NCBI GenBank assembly: GCA_003242315.1
Contig: QGUY01000036.1
Location: 1-20,643, forward strand
Direction of reading: 5' to 3'
Source: Bacteroidota bacterium
Lineage (GTDB): Bacteria > Bacteroidota > Bacteroidia > Cytophagales > Cyclobacteriaceae
DNA: 20,643 nt
The notes under the pieces: generated by a model
Seen by the model: only the letters and a program-made list of their open reading frames with translations
Told to the model about the DNA's origin: nothing
Databases searched by the model: none
Shown here: one piece after another, positions 8,409-17,084 of the stretch
How the letters are laid out: every line of letters starts with the position of its first letter
How positions within the stretch are numbered: the stretch's first letter is position 1
Translations under genes and position numbers: made by a program

Positions 8409-10196
8409 ATGGAATCAGCGCTTCCTGAAATAGTGAAACGACTACCCACGTCGCCGGGTGTTTATAAATTCCTCAACGCAGATGGAACGCTCATCTACGT
8501 TGGCAAGGCGAAAAACATCCGGAAGCGCGTCTCCAGCTATTTCACGAAAACAGGAAACGTAAAGACACAGCGCCTCGTGTCGGAGATCCGGAATATCGAA
8601 TACGTGATTTCGGAATCCGAATTCGACGCACTTCTTCTGGAAAACAACCTCATCAAGGAGAATCAGCCGCGGTACAACATTCTGCTCAAAGACGATAAAA
8701 CCTTTCCGTATATCTGTATTCTAAAAGAACGTTTCCCGCGCATCATCTCCACACGGCGCTACGATCCCGCGCAAGGTGAATATTTTGGTCCCTATTCCAG
8801 CGTGGTGGCGATGAAAAACGTGCTGGACCTGATTCGCAAACTATACACGATCAGAACGTGCAACTACCTGCTCAGCGAGACAAACATTGCTCAGCAAAAG
8901 TTCAGGGTGTGTCTCGAATTTCATATCGGCAATTGTCTTGGGCCGTGTGAAGGTCGGCAATCAGAGGAATCGTATCGCGAGGAAATCGAGCAGGCGCGCA
9001 ATATCCTGAAGGGAAATCTAAGCATTGTATCGCAATACTTTCGGAAGCAGATGCAGGAAGCGGCGGAGCGCATGGAATACGAAACCGCACAACGGTATCT
9101 GAACAAATTGAATCTCCTTGAGAAGTTCCAGGCGCGCTCGCTGGTCGTCAACATGTCACTTACCGACATTGACGTGTTCGCGATCACCAGCAACGACGAT
9201 AATGCCTTCGTAAATTATTTCCGCCTGAAGGAAGGTGCGGTTATTTATTCGAAGTCAATACGCGTAAAGAAAAAGCTCGATGAATCCGACAGCGAAGTAC
9301 TCGCTATTGTTATTCCGCGCATGCGCGATGAGGCGAGAAGCGACAACAAGATCATCCTGACCAATGTGCCGGTATCCGTCCCCATAGAAGGTGTACGAAC
9401 CGCGGTGCCACAGAAGGGAGATAAGAAAAAGCTTGTCGATCTCTCGCTGAAAAATGCGATGGAGCTGCGCAGGGAAACCGAAACCGCCGCGGAGGAAAAG
9501 CGCCCGAAACATGAACAGGTACTCGCCGTTTTGCAGCGCGACATGCGGCTGCCCACGCTCCCCATGGTTATCGAATGCTTTGACAATTCCAACATACAGG
9601 GAACCACGCCAGTGGCGTCGATGGTGCGGTTCGTGAACGGAAAACCAGACAAGAAAGGCTATCGACATTTCAACATTAAGACAGTGGAAGGTCCCGACGA
9701 TTTTGCGTCCATGCGGGAGATTGTCGGTCGACGTTACAGGCGACTATTGGACGAGAATGCTCAATTGCCAGATCTCATTCTCATTGACGGCGGCAAAGGG
9801 CAATTGAACGCTGCGTGTGAAGCACTGCGTGAGTTGGGATTATACGGAAGCATTCCCATCGCCGGAATTGCGAAAAAACTTGAAGAGATCTACTATCCTG
9901 AAGACCCCTTCCCATTACACATCAACAAGAAGTCACCAGGTCTCTTGCTCCTGCAACGCGTTCGCGACGAAGCGCACCGTTTTGCCATAACTTTTCACAG
10001 GGTGAAGCGTACCAAGTCGAGCATTAAAACAGAGCTTGAATCGTTGCCGGGAATTGGACGCGAAACTGCGAGCAAGTTGCTGAAGCGGTTTAAGTCGGTT
10101 CGAAAGATCCGAGAGGCGTCGTTGGAGGAACTGGCGGAGGTCGTTGGCAGGAAAAGAGCGGAAGCGATTAAGAATAGTGGAATGAGTCCGGATTAA
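8409..10196 (+). CDS. uvrC: Excinuclease ABC subunit C
   Basis: UvrC makes both incisions around a DNA lesion in nucleotide excision repair after UvrA and UvrB have marked it. From the ATG at 8409 the protein has 595 residues; an in-frame ATG at 8346 would add 21 residues with no resemblance to the family and is rejected. The order is a GIY-YIG nuclease domain (GVYKF at 17-21, IYVGKAKNIRKR at 29-40), a four-cysteine cluster with spacing C-x16-C-x7-C-x3-C ending in GNCLGPC, a UVR helical pair (about 195-235), the RNase H-like nuclease domain (ECFDNSNIQGT and LILIDGGKGQ), and two helix-hairpin-helix motifs at the C-terminus (LESLPGIGRETASKLL and EVVGRKRAEAI). It is convergent with the glycosyltransferase gene, and probably transcribed on its own. 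Confidence 0.96.
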   Translation: MESALPEIVKRLPTSPGVYKFLNADGTLIYVGKAKNIRKRVSSYFTKTGNVKTQRLVSEIRNIEYVISESEFDALLLENNLIKENQPRYNILLKDDKTFPYICILKERFPRIISTRRYDPAQGEYFGPYSSVVAMKNVLDLIRKLYTIRTCNYLLSETNIAQQKFRVCLEFHIGNCLGPCEGRQSEESYREEIEQARNILKGNLSIVSQYFRKQMQEAAERMEYETAQRYLNKLNLLEKFQARSLVVNMSLTDIDVFAITSNDDNAFVNYFRLKEGAVIYSKSIRVKKKLDESDSEVLAIVIPRMRDEARSDNKIILTNVPVSVPIEGVRTAVPQKGDKKKLVDLSLKNAMELRRETETAAEEKRPKHEQVLAVLQRDMRLPTLPMVIECFDNSNIQGTTPVASMVRFVNGKPDKKGYRHFNIKTVEGPDDFASMREIVGRRYRRLLDENAQLPDLILIDGGKGQLNAACEALRELGLYGSIPIAGIAKKLEEIYYPEDPFPLHINKKSPGLLLLQRVRDEAHRFAITFHRVKRTKSSIKTELESLPGIGRETASKLLKRFKSVRKIREASLEELAEVVGRKRAEAIKNSGMSPD

Positions 10197-10291
10197 CAGG
10201 ACGCGAGAATTAGATCCCTCCCCCACAATGTGACGTTTGTATTTACAGATCCTGTGTTCTGTTTGAGACGGCCTATGGCTTGCTTTACGGC

Positions 10292-11140
10292 CTACTTCGG
10301 CTCCCTCACCATCTCGGCCGCCTGCTTATCAAACGCACTCTTACTGATGGGCTTTACTTCCTTCTCCGGCGGCAGGCCATTGACGTTGTAGTCGTATAAG
10401 CGCACGTACTTAAGCAATGTAAGGTAGGATGCGAGTGAACAGTAGACGAAGCCGTGGAATCCTTCCAGGAAGCCTCCGCGGAAGATGTAGTTCACGATAA
10501 ACCGGAATACAGGGCTAATGAACAGGTTTATAAAAAAGTTTGCGCGTTTTCCGCCTTTGTATTTTGCCTTGGCCGACTGTTGGCTGTAGTAATTTAATTG
10601 CGCGATGTGTTCTCCGATGTGGGCGTAAGAGCAGTGCAGCAGGTCGCCACGCAGCTTTTTCACCTTCGACTTGTCAATGGCTACGAGCCCGTGCGGATCT
10701 TCTCCACCCCATCTTGCTACGCGCCTGTCCCACAGACGAACCTTGGCATCGGGATACGCGCCTCCGCGGCGCAGCCAACTGCCGTAAAAGTTGTTCAGCC
10801 GGTTGATCTTGTATCCGCCTTCAGTATCCCAATTTTGTTTTACAGCAAGAATTGAAGCCTTCAATTCATCGGACAGCCATTCATCCGCATCAAGCACCAG
10901 CACGTGATCATAGGTTACTTGATCCAGGGCATAGTTCTGCTGCGCGGTATAGCCATGATAAGCATGTTGTACGAACCGCACGTTATATCGCCTGCAAATT
11001 GCTTCCGTGTTGTCGGTTGAGAATGAATCGACCACTACAATCTCGTCCGCGACTCCGGTCAGCGACTCAAGGCAATTCGCAATCTTCGCTTCCTCGTTGT
11101 ACGTAAGTACTATGGCGGATATTTTGACGGGAGAGGCCAT
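10292..11140 (-). CDS. Family 2 glycosyltransferase (WaaE/KdtX-like)
   Basis: The 282-residue protein has an N-terminal GT-A fold with the family 2 motifs VLTYNEEAKI (11-20), DEIVVVDSFSTDNT (32-45) and the metal-binding LDADEW (D84, D86). The mid region GGEDPHGLV and the hydrophobic, Tyr-rich segment at about 190-250 are typical of the WaaE/KdtX-like group that adds a sugar to lipopolysaccharide core or a similar cell-surface glycan. The acceptor and donor cannot be read from the sequence. It follows gldN on the same strand but a strong terminator lies between them, so it is probably a separate transcript. Its stop faces that of uvrC with 95 bp between. Confidence 0.88.
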   Translation of the reverse strand: MASPVKISAIVLTYNEEAKIANCLESLTGVADEIVVVDSFSTDNTEAICRRYNVRFVQHAYHGYTAQQNYALDQVTYDHVLVLDADEWLSDELKASILAVKQNWDTEGGYKINRLNNFYGSWLRRGGAYPDAKVRLWDRRVARWGGEDPHGLVAIDKSKVKKLRGDLLHCSYAHIGEHIAQLNYYSQQSAKAKYKGGKRANFFINLFISPVFRFIVNYIFRGGFLEGFHGFVYCSLASYLTLLKYVRLYDYNVNGLPPEKEVKPISKSAFDKQAAEMVREPK

Positions 11141-11267
11141 CTCTTGAAAAATTAAAGCTTGAAATCACGACGAAAATTGGATATTCCCTTCCAAAAAACC
11201 CACGACGCGCCGGATTTTCTTGGCAAGGGCACACCGACTATTGATTGGCTGATTTCTGATTACCAAT

Positions 11268-11302
11268 AAAAAAAGGCCTCCTTGCGGAGGCCCTTGTTTT
11301 TT
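11268..11302. terminator. Bidirectional intrinsic terminator after gldN
   Basis: A perfect 7-bp stem, GGCCTCC (11275-11281) and GGAGGCC (11286-11292), closes a TTGC loop. It is flanked by seven A on the left (seven U on minus-strand RNA) and by TTGTTTTTT on the right. It lies 19 bp beyond the gldN stop on the minus strand and so ends the gld operon; the tracts on both sides would also stop transcription from the other direction. Confidence 0.88.
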
Positions 11303-11320
11303 AGGGCAAAAACTTATGAA

Positions 11321-12256
11321 TCAGAATTCCCAAAGATTGTGCTCCTTCTCCATCAGCTGCATTTCAGCCCACTCAGTAGCCCAGACAGCTTCTTTATAGG
11401 GTCTGCCGCTGCCGACGTACACATCGTAGATGGTGAAGTCGTCGGGGTTCTCGATCTTCCAGATCGTACCACGGAACAAACGGAGCAGGATAGCATCAGC
11501 GAAGTTCTTGTTCTGCGCCGTGTTCTGGCGGTTGAACCAAACAGCCTTTTGCGGGTGATTGCGGAACACCCTTTCAAGATCCTTGTACTTGAACCAGCCC
11601 AGATATTCGTCAACCTGTGTAGCCGTCTCGGCGCCAGGCACGATGAGTTGTATTGCCTGAACGTCGTAGTACAGTCTTGAACGACGCTTGTCGAAGATCA
11701 CGTCTTCCATGAGGCGCAGCTGGTACATCTGCCGAGGCAGATAGTCGATAGCGCGTCCTTCGGAAGTCACGGCCCATGCATCGTCAAGGCTCGTTTCAGG
11801 GTTTTCTCCCCGGCTGTCGCGCAGCGCGCGGTAGTTCTTACCGTTGTAGGTACAGATTTCATCGGTATACCAATCGCGGGTCGGATCCCACTGATCGTAG
11901 GTTATTCCGCCTTGCGCCTGGAGGCGGTTGAGAAACTCCTCCTTGCTGATCTTGGTCGTTAGTGAGTCGGATGCGTAGATGTCTGTAATCTCACCCGACT
12001 TTACGGCGTCTACGATCAGGCGGGAGATCTCTCCGTTGTTAGAAAAGAATCCCTTGTTTTGTTTTTCCCTAAGGTCAATCGTTCTCCATACACGAATCTT
12101 GTAATGGTGTTCGTATTTGGGGATCGGATTGATCGAGTTGGGGTTGTACTGCTCTTCAAGCTCCGCCCTGTAAAATTCATCCGACTCCGCGTTCTGCGCC
12201 GTCGTACAGAACGAGTAGGCCGAAAGAGCTGCGAATAAGATTGCTTTTCTAACCAT
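11321..12256 (-). CDS. gldN: Gliding motility / type IX secretion protein GldN
   Basis: GldN (PorN) is a periplasmic protein that forms, with the lipoprotein GldK, the large ring beneath the outer membrane, and contacts GldM. The 311-residue protein has a Sec signal peptide (about 1-20, cleaved near CTTAQ-N) and the family core with YKIRVWRTIDLREKQNKGFF (about 52-71), a conserved region that contains the RVWR.IDLREK signature, followed by LFRG and C-terminal sequence ending NLWEF. It starts 8 bp after the gldM stop and is the last gene before the terminator. Length and position fit the standard gldK-L-M-N order. Confidence 0.95.
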   Translation of the reverse strand: MVRKAILFAALSAYSFCTTAQNAESDEFYRAELEEQYNPNSINPIPKYEHHYKIRVWRTIDLREKQNKGFFSNNGEISRLIVDAVKSGEITDIYASDSLTTKISKEEFLNRLQAQGGITYDQWDPTRDWYTDEICTYNGKNYRALRDSRGENPETSLDDAWAVTSEGRAIDYLPRQMYQLRLMEDVIFDKRRSRLYYDVQAIQLIVPGAETATQVDEYLGWFKYKDLERVFRNHPQKAVWFNRQNTAQNKNFADAILLRLFRGTIWKIENPDDFTIYDVYVGSGRPYKEAVWATEWAEMQLMEKEHNLWEF

Positions 12257-12264
12257 ATTTCAAA

Positions 12265-13851
12265 TTATTGAATAGGTATTCTCAAAATCTCCGAAGTGAT
12301 GTCCACCTTCTCGTCCTGACCTTGATACGTTCTACGTGTTACGGTCTTGATTTCCACCACAATCTGATCACCAGGCTTGAATCCGGAACGCCAGGATCCG
12401 AGGTCAAGCACTTCGTTGCTCGCCGTCATACGTTTGACGGGTTGCGTACCACGAGCGTGGATGACTTCCATGCTGCGGATTCTGTAAACCGCATCCTTGG
12501 GAACTTCACGCTTGAAGTTTTCATCGGGCTCAGCCACGATACGAAGACCAGTGAGGCTGGTGCCTTTCACACCGTTCTTCATGTCGACATCCCTGCCGCT
12601 GTTATCCTTTGCCACAAAGCGCGGGCGAGGGATCGGCTTCACATCGAACACCACGTTATCGAGAGCTACACCACCGCTGCTCACAGCAACAGTGACTTTA
12701 CGCTGGTTCGGGATGATCGTCACACGGCCCGGTTCGTCGCCCTTGATCACGGTAGCGCCACTGGCTGAGAACGAAGGATTGTAGTTCGTGCCCAGCGTAG
12801 GACATTCAATGAATACGGAGTTACCGCAGTTCATATAGAGTGTCGGTGCGTTACCGGTCGTTACCCTAACAACGGGCTTAGCGACATAATATTCTATGGT
12901 CTGTGTATATGAAGTGTCGGCGAGGGCAATCTTGGCTGTAAAGCTGCGCTTTGCCAGACCGTCCTTATCATATCCACCACCTTGTACCGGGAATTCGATT
13001 ACACCCATCTTAACGCCCGACATCGGGTCATCAACTACAGGGAGTTTTTCGCCATCCTTGTAGAAATCAGGTGTAATAGCTGAAGACGATGCTGTAATGA
13101 ACATAGACGCTTTGTACTTCGCACCAGCTGCGACAACGGATGCTTCGGGACGTACCATCGGTACGATGTTATCGAAGCTCAGCCTGTTGGCACCTGCCTG
13201 GCGCGCCAGTTCTTCCAGTGCGTCATTTTCATACTTCAGGATATCCGTTTCAATCTGAGTTACCGTAGCACGCGCTGCAATCGGAGGCGTGTTCTCAAAA
13301 TTGAACGTGAGGAAGTCCTTGCTCTTGTGATCATCGTCGTTTGCAAAGAGCGGCATGTCCTTAGGCGCCTTTGCAAGTGTAGGGAACTTCTTGCCCGTAA
13401 GCTTTTCAAGTTCAGCTACGTAGTTTTCCAGCAACTTCTGGAAGTTCTTGCCTTCAGGCGACTTCGGAGCGATCATCATCGTAGCCACCTTCATACTGTG
13501 GTCGTTGATGAATGCCTCGTTAACCTGGTCCGTGTTGGACGTCGCGAGCATCTTCAGCTTAAGATCCTCGATGCTCTTTATCGTACTCTGGGTAAGTTCC
13601 CTGACTTTTTGCGCGTTCTCCTTTGCCCTCACCACTTCAGGACGCTGGCTCTGGCCGGCTTCCTTGATGATGGCTGCAAGTGCGTCGGCGTTCTTCTTCT
13701 GCGTCTCCTCGATGACTTGACCCAGGGTCGCATCGATGATCGCGAACTTTTCCAGAACTGCATTGCTCACGTTAAGGGCGAGAAGAGCGGTAAGTACCAG
13801 GTACATCATACCGATCATCTTCTGTCTGGGTGTCTCTTTTTTACCCGCCAT
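12265..13851 (-). CDS. gldM: Gliding motility / type IX secretion motor protein GldM
   Basis: GldM (PorM) is the periplasmic shaft and inner-membrane partner of GldL; the pair uses the proton gradient to turn and drive gliding and secretion. The 528-residue protein starts MAGKKETPRQKMIGMMYLVL, the conserved N-terminus with arginine 9 followed by a single membrane helix (about 13-32). A long helical periplasmic domain (about 33-230) and several beta-sandwich domains up to the C-terminus fit the known D1-D4 architecture. The spacing is 65 bp to gldL upstream and 8 bp to gldN downstream. Family, length and position all agree. Confidence 0.96.
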   Translation of the reverse strand: MAGKKETPRQKMIGMMYLVLTALLALNVSNAVLEKFAIIDATLGQVIEETQKKNADALAAIIKEAGQSQRPEVVRAKENAQKVRELTQSTIKSIEDLKLKMLATSNTDQVNEAFINDHSMKVATMMIAPKSPEGKNFQKLLENYVAELEKLTGKKFPTLAKAPKDMPLFANDDDHKSKDFLTFNFENTPPIAARATVTQIETDILKYENDALEELARQAGANRLSFDNIVPMVRPEASVVAAGAKYKASMFITASSSAITPDFYKDGEKLPVVDDPMSGVKMGVIEFPVQGGGYDKDGLAKRSFTAKIALADTSYTQTIEYYVAKPVVRVTTGNAPTLYMNCGNSVFIECPTLGTNYNPSFSASGATVIKGDEPGRVTIIPNQRKVTVAVSSGGVALDNVVFDVKPIPRPRFVAKDNSGRDVDMKNGVKGTSLTGLRIVAEPDENFKREVPKDAVYRIRSMEVIHARGTQPVKRMTASNEVLDLGSWRSGFKPGDQIVVEIKTVTRRTYQGQDEKVDITSEILRIPIQ

Positions 13852-13916
13852 GGCTGTTCATTGATTTTCTAAGGTGCTATAAAACGTTACTCTGATTCTT
13901 AAATGACCTGCCCTGG

Positions 13917-14744
13917 TTATGCTGTAGGCTGCGCTCCGCCACCCTTCATGGCTGTAAGCATGCTGCCATATACCCTGTTAAGAGCCGTAAGGTTGTCCGT
14001 GAGCTTACCGAGTTCCTGCGTGAACCTGGCGGTATTGTCTCCAACCTTGGAGAGGCCCTGCATTGCACCGGTAAGGCTTTCGTAGAACTTGTTCATGTTC
14101 TTCACGTGGCTGTCGGCATCCTTCAGCTCCATTTCGTATACTGAGTTCAGCGCGGCGAGGTTCTTGGTCACCTTTTGAACCTGGCTATGGTATTCGCCTG
14201 CATCCTTCGAAGCTTCTGACATGCTCGCTACCGCTTTGATAGCAGTCTCGTACGACTTGTTCATGTTAGTAAGCTGTGTAGAAGCAAGCTTCACATTGTT
14301 AGCATATTCGCTGGTAGCAACTGCTGCATCAGCAAGATTGGTCATCTTCTTAGCAGAGTCGGCCAGATTGTTCAGACCTTTACCCAGACTTTCGAGGAGC
14401 TCGGGACCGATCTTGGCCTTTTCAAGGCTCATGTCGAGCTGCTGCGTCAGCGACACGCCGGGCTTGTTAGACAGCCGGGTAGGCGTTGCCGGAGCTTCAT
14501 AGTCTTCCGCAAGTTCCGGATAAACCTTGGACCAATCGGGCTCCTTGTGGGGAGGTTCGAACGCGCTCAGGAAGAATATGGTCGCTTCAGTGAAAAGACC
14601 GATCATGAGCATTTCGTCAGCGCCCTGCCAGTGCAGAATCTTGAAGAGCGCACCAATAATTACAACGGCTGCACCAATGCCATAAACCTTCGGCATGATG
14701 GTCTTAAAAAGTAGTTCTGCAAATCCGCCTTTCTTCTTACTCAT
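13917..14744 (-). CDS. gldL: Gliding motility / type IX secretion motor protein GldL
   Basis: GldL (PorL) is the inner-membrane stator of the proton-driven motor and surrounds the GldM membrane helices. The 275-residue protein has two N-terminal membrane helices (about 19-37 and 44-62) joined by a very short turn, and a long cytoplasmic helical domain (about 75-275). The polar residues thought to matter in the membrane are visible: Y21, K35, H38 and the intramembrane glutamate E53 in GLFTEATIFF. The motif FEPPHKEPDW follows the second helix. The gene starts 60 bp after gldK and ends 65 bp before gldM on the same strand. Confidence 0.96.
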   Translation of the reverse strand: MSKKKGGFAELLFKTIMPKVYGIGAAVVIIGALFKILHWQGADEMLMIGLFTEATIFFLSAFEPPHKEPDWSKVYPELAEDYEAPATPTRLSNKPGVSLTQQLDMSLEKAKIGPELLESLGKGLNNLADSAKKMTNLADAAVATSEYANNVKLASTQLTNMNKSYETAIKAVASMSEASKDAGEYHSQVQKVTKNLAALNSVYEMELKDADSHVKNMNKFYESLTGAMQGLSKVGDNTARFTQELGKLTDNLTALNRVYGSMLTAMKGGGAQPTA

Positions 14745-14804
14745 TGTAGTTGTAGTTTAAGTTTTTGCCTTGTCTAAAAAATATTTCAAAAGTTAGCCGG
14801 GGTT

Positions 14805-15887
14805 TTAGAATTCCGTACCGGACGACCTACCGAGGTGGGTCATGGCGCAACGGAAACCTATGTAAGCCCGTGTTGAGTCTTTGAATTCATACGTTCTCGT
14901 TCCTGTTTCCAGGTAGTATGCAACGTCCTTCCAGGATCCACCGCGGATAACTTTCTTGGGCGGAATCCTAGGGTCGTACTCAGGGCGCTCGGGGTTCGTC
15001 CGCTTGTCAATGTATTGCGGGTTCAGATCCCATACGGTCGGCACAGAGGCCGGGTTAAAGTCGTCCAGGCACCATTCCGCAACGTTTCCGGCCATGTCAT
15101 ACAGACCGTAGTCGTTGGGGAAGTACGATTGTACCGGAGCCGTGTAAGCAAACCCATCGTCGTAGTAGTTACCACGGCCAGGTTTGAAGTTCGCCAGCAT
15201 ACAGCCCTTGGCGTTCCGGATGTAGGGGTTACCCCAGGGGTACTTCGCCATGTCGCGACCACCCCGCGCTGCATATTCCCATTCTGCCTCGTTAGGCAAA
15301 CGGAATGCCGGCATCGGGAATTCGCCTACACTCTTGCGGTATTCGTTCAGGTACGCGGTACGCCACTTGCTGAAGAATACAGCGGCATCCCAGTTCACAC
15401 CAACCACAGGATAGTCGTCATATCCCGGGTGCCAGTAGTAGTAATCCTGAATCGGATCGCCCATGTGGTGCGCAAAGTCGCGAACCCAGGCGGTCGTGTC
15501 GGGATAGTACAACCGACGGAATGTTTCGGGGTCTACGGTTTCAAAGCCCTCGATACTCCCGTTGTCTACGAGGAAGAAGTTCGTAAACTGACGGTACTCG
15601 TTATTGGTGATCTCGGTGTCGTCCATGAAGAACGGGCCGATCGTTACCTGCTTGTTGAAGTTGATTTGAGTGGAAGCAGGGTCTTCATCGGCCTGCCCCA
15701 TGTGAAATGTTCCTGCCGGTATGGGAACCATGCCGTATGGTACGGTCATAACCCAGCCTTCTCTCCCGGGAACGCCCACCAATTCACCCTGGTCACCGCC
15801 TCCGCCGCCCAAGCCGAGCAATCCGCAGGCGCTAGCAACTACGCCGGTGAGGAGTAAAACGAGTTTTGAAAAAACCGATTTATTCAT
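14805..15887 (-). CDS. gldK: Gliding motility / type IX secretion lipoprotein GldK
   Basis: GldK (PorK) is an outer-membrane lipoprotein whose FGE-sulfatase-like domain forms the periplasmic ring with GldN. From the ATG at 15887 the protein has 360 residues, with a lipoprotein signal ending in VVASAC (C21) and a glycine-rich linker (GLGGGGG). An in-frame ATG at 15905 would add MKISCS before the signal and is less likely. The FGE-like domain (about 45-345) includes VPIPAGTFHMGQADEDP, DDTEITNNEYRQF, RLPNEAEWEYAARGGRD, YDMAGNVAEWCLDDF and VIRGGSWKDVAYYL. The conventional catalytic cysteines of formylglycine-generating enzymes are not apparent, as expected for a structural family member. It precedes gldL by 60 bp. 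Confidence 0.95.
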   Translation of the reverse strand: MNKSVFSKLVLLLTGVVASACGLLGLGGGGGDQGELVGVPGREGWVMTVPYGMVPIPAGTFHMGQADEDPASTQINFNKQVTIGPFFMDDTEITNNEYRQFTNFFLVDNGSIEGFETVDPETFRRLYYPDTTAWVRDFAHHMGDPIQDYYYWHPGYDDYPVVGVNWDAAVFFSKWRTAYLNEYRKSVGEFPMPAFRLPNEAEWEYAARGGRDMAKYPWGNPYIRNAKGCMLANFKPGRGNYYDDGFAYTAPVQSYFPNDYGLYDMAGNVAEWCLDDFNPASVPTVWDLNPQYIDKRTNPERPEYDPRIPPKKVIRGGSWKDVAYYLETGTRTYEFKDSTRAYIGFRCAMTHLGRSSGTEF

Positions 15888-16000
15888 ACTGCAAGAAATT
15901 TTCATCCAAAAATCCGCAACGGGCTTTTTCGCCCATTTTATTCAAAAAATCAGAATACGAAATTCCCAAAAAACCCTATCAAACCAAAAAGTCTTATCGG

Positions 16001-16948
16001 TCAGTGCCTGTATCGGGGGGTTCTAATGACTTTTTTGCCGCTACCCGGATTGACCGGTAATTCATAGCTGAGCATCAGTTCATGAGATGTCGCCGCCTTT
16101 GCATTTTGGTCCTTAATCACATAATCAAGTGCATAGCCTAATTTCAGTGATTTGTCTTTCAGGAAACTGTATCCCAGAAGCAGCACCGCTGCCTCCGAAG
16201 TTCTAAACGACAAACCTCCCCACATCGTATCCCGGAGATACGCAATAACGCTGCCGTCTACCGACGTTTTATTCAAATCGGATTTGACCAGCGCTGCAAA
16301 TTGTATGCTCAGGTCGAAACTCACATCGTAAAAATACCCCGCAGTAGCACTCAGGTGATTTTCTAGCGCATTTCGCTGACTTACGCCGAAATCAAACTCC
16401 GACCTGAGGAGGTGATTAAATCCCAATCCGATATAATATTTCTCAGATCGGTACAAAATTCCGAATGCCATGTCCGGCCGAACCTGCGATTCCTTGCCGC
16501 TTTTCAGCAGGGGATCGTCAGGATGAATGGCCCTGTACTTATCATAGTCCAGCGTCTGGGAATACATGCCCACACGAAGACCAAAACTCAGTTTGGATTC
16601 GCGGATCCCCAGGTGGTACGCGTAAGTTGCCTGCACTTCCAGATTATTTTGAGGACCCAATTGGTCGCGCATAACATACCCCCCGAAACCGCTCCGCAAC
16701 TTGAAAATCGGCGCGTTGAAACTGACCATCTGAGTCGTGGGGGCGCCACCATCGCCAAAGCTGGACTCATAGCCCAACCATTGGCTCCTGTGAAACGCAG
16801 TAAGACGTGTCACTCCATCCACGCCAGCATACGCAGGCGTCAAATAGAGATTGTTAAACATGTACTGGGAGAACTGAGGGTCCTGTTGTCCAAAAACCTT
16901 ATTCGCCGAGCACAGTAAGATTAAAAAATATAAGGTCTTACGTAGCAT
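16001..16948 (-). CDS. porP: PorP/SprF family type IX secretion outer membrane protein
   Basis: PorP/SprF proteins are outer membrane beta-barrels that work with the ring and, for SprF, with adhesin secretion. The 315-residue protein has a signal peptide (about 1-20, cleaved near KVFGQ) followed by QQDPQFSQYMFNNLYLTPAY, the diagnostic opening of the family, and then alternating beta strands with GYVMRDQLGPQNN and RPDMAFGILY. It ends with a basic tail (KKVIRTPRYRH). It lies 113 bp before gldK, the same order as porP-porK-L-M-N in Porphyromonas. It could be called sprF in gliding relatives; several paralogues of this family usually exist in one genome, so the symbol is by position. Confidence 0.9.
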   Translation of the reverse strand: MLRKTLYFLILLCSANKVFGQQDPQFSQYMFNNLYLTPAYAGVDGVTRLTAFHRSQWLGYESSFGDGGAPTTQMVSFNAPIFKLRSGFGGYVMRDQLGPQNNLEVQATYAYHLGIRESKLSFGLRVGMYSQTLDYDKYRAIHPDDPLLKSGKESQVRPDMAFGILYRSEKYYIGLGFNHLLRSEFDFGVSQRNALENHLSATAGYFYDVSFDLSIQFAALVKSDLNKTSVDGSVIAYLRDTMWGGLSFRTSEAAVLLLGYSFLKDKSLKLGYALDYVIKDQNAKAATSHELMLSYELPVNPGSGKKVIRTPRYRH

Positions 16949-17031
16949 TCCACTTTCAAGCAGATTTTAAAGTAAATGGTTTTTTAGGACAGTATCAACA
17001 GGGGATGTAATTAAAGTGTAAGAAAACCGTG

Positions 17032-17052
17032 CACATTGTAAAATACAATGTG
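17032..17052. repeat. Perfect 9-bp inverted repeat (stem-loop) between hemD and porP
   Basis: CACATTGTA (17032-17040), a 3-base spacer AAA, and TACAATGTG (17044-17052) are exact reverse complements. It lies 33 bp after the hemD-family stop and 84 bp before the porP start on the minus strand. No uninterrupted U tract follows on either strand, so a classic intrinsic terminator is unlikely. It could be an operator, an attenuator or an RNA processing hairpin. Confidence 0.6.
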
Positions 17053-17084
17053 TGAAGGTGTTATTTAGACTTTTTCCGTGTTGC

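Noticed and set aside
13327..13872. 181-codon open frame on the plus strand
   Set aside because: It lies antisense to gldM and is a by-product of the codon use of that gene.
15015..15857. 280-codon open frame on the plus strand
   Set aside because: It is fully antisense to gldK, whose protein is clearly recognised; the antisense translation is rich in Val, Arg and His with no domain-like pattern.
15921..15934. GGGC-TTTTTC-GCCC hairpin between porP and gldK
   Set aside because: The stem is only 4 bp and no clean U tract follows directly, so I do not call it a terminator.
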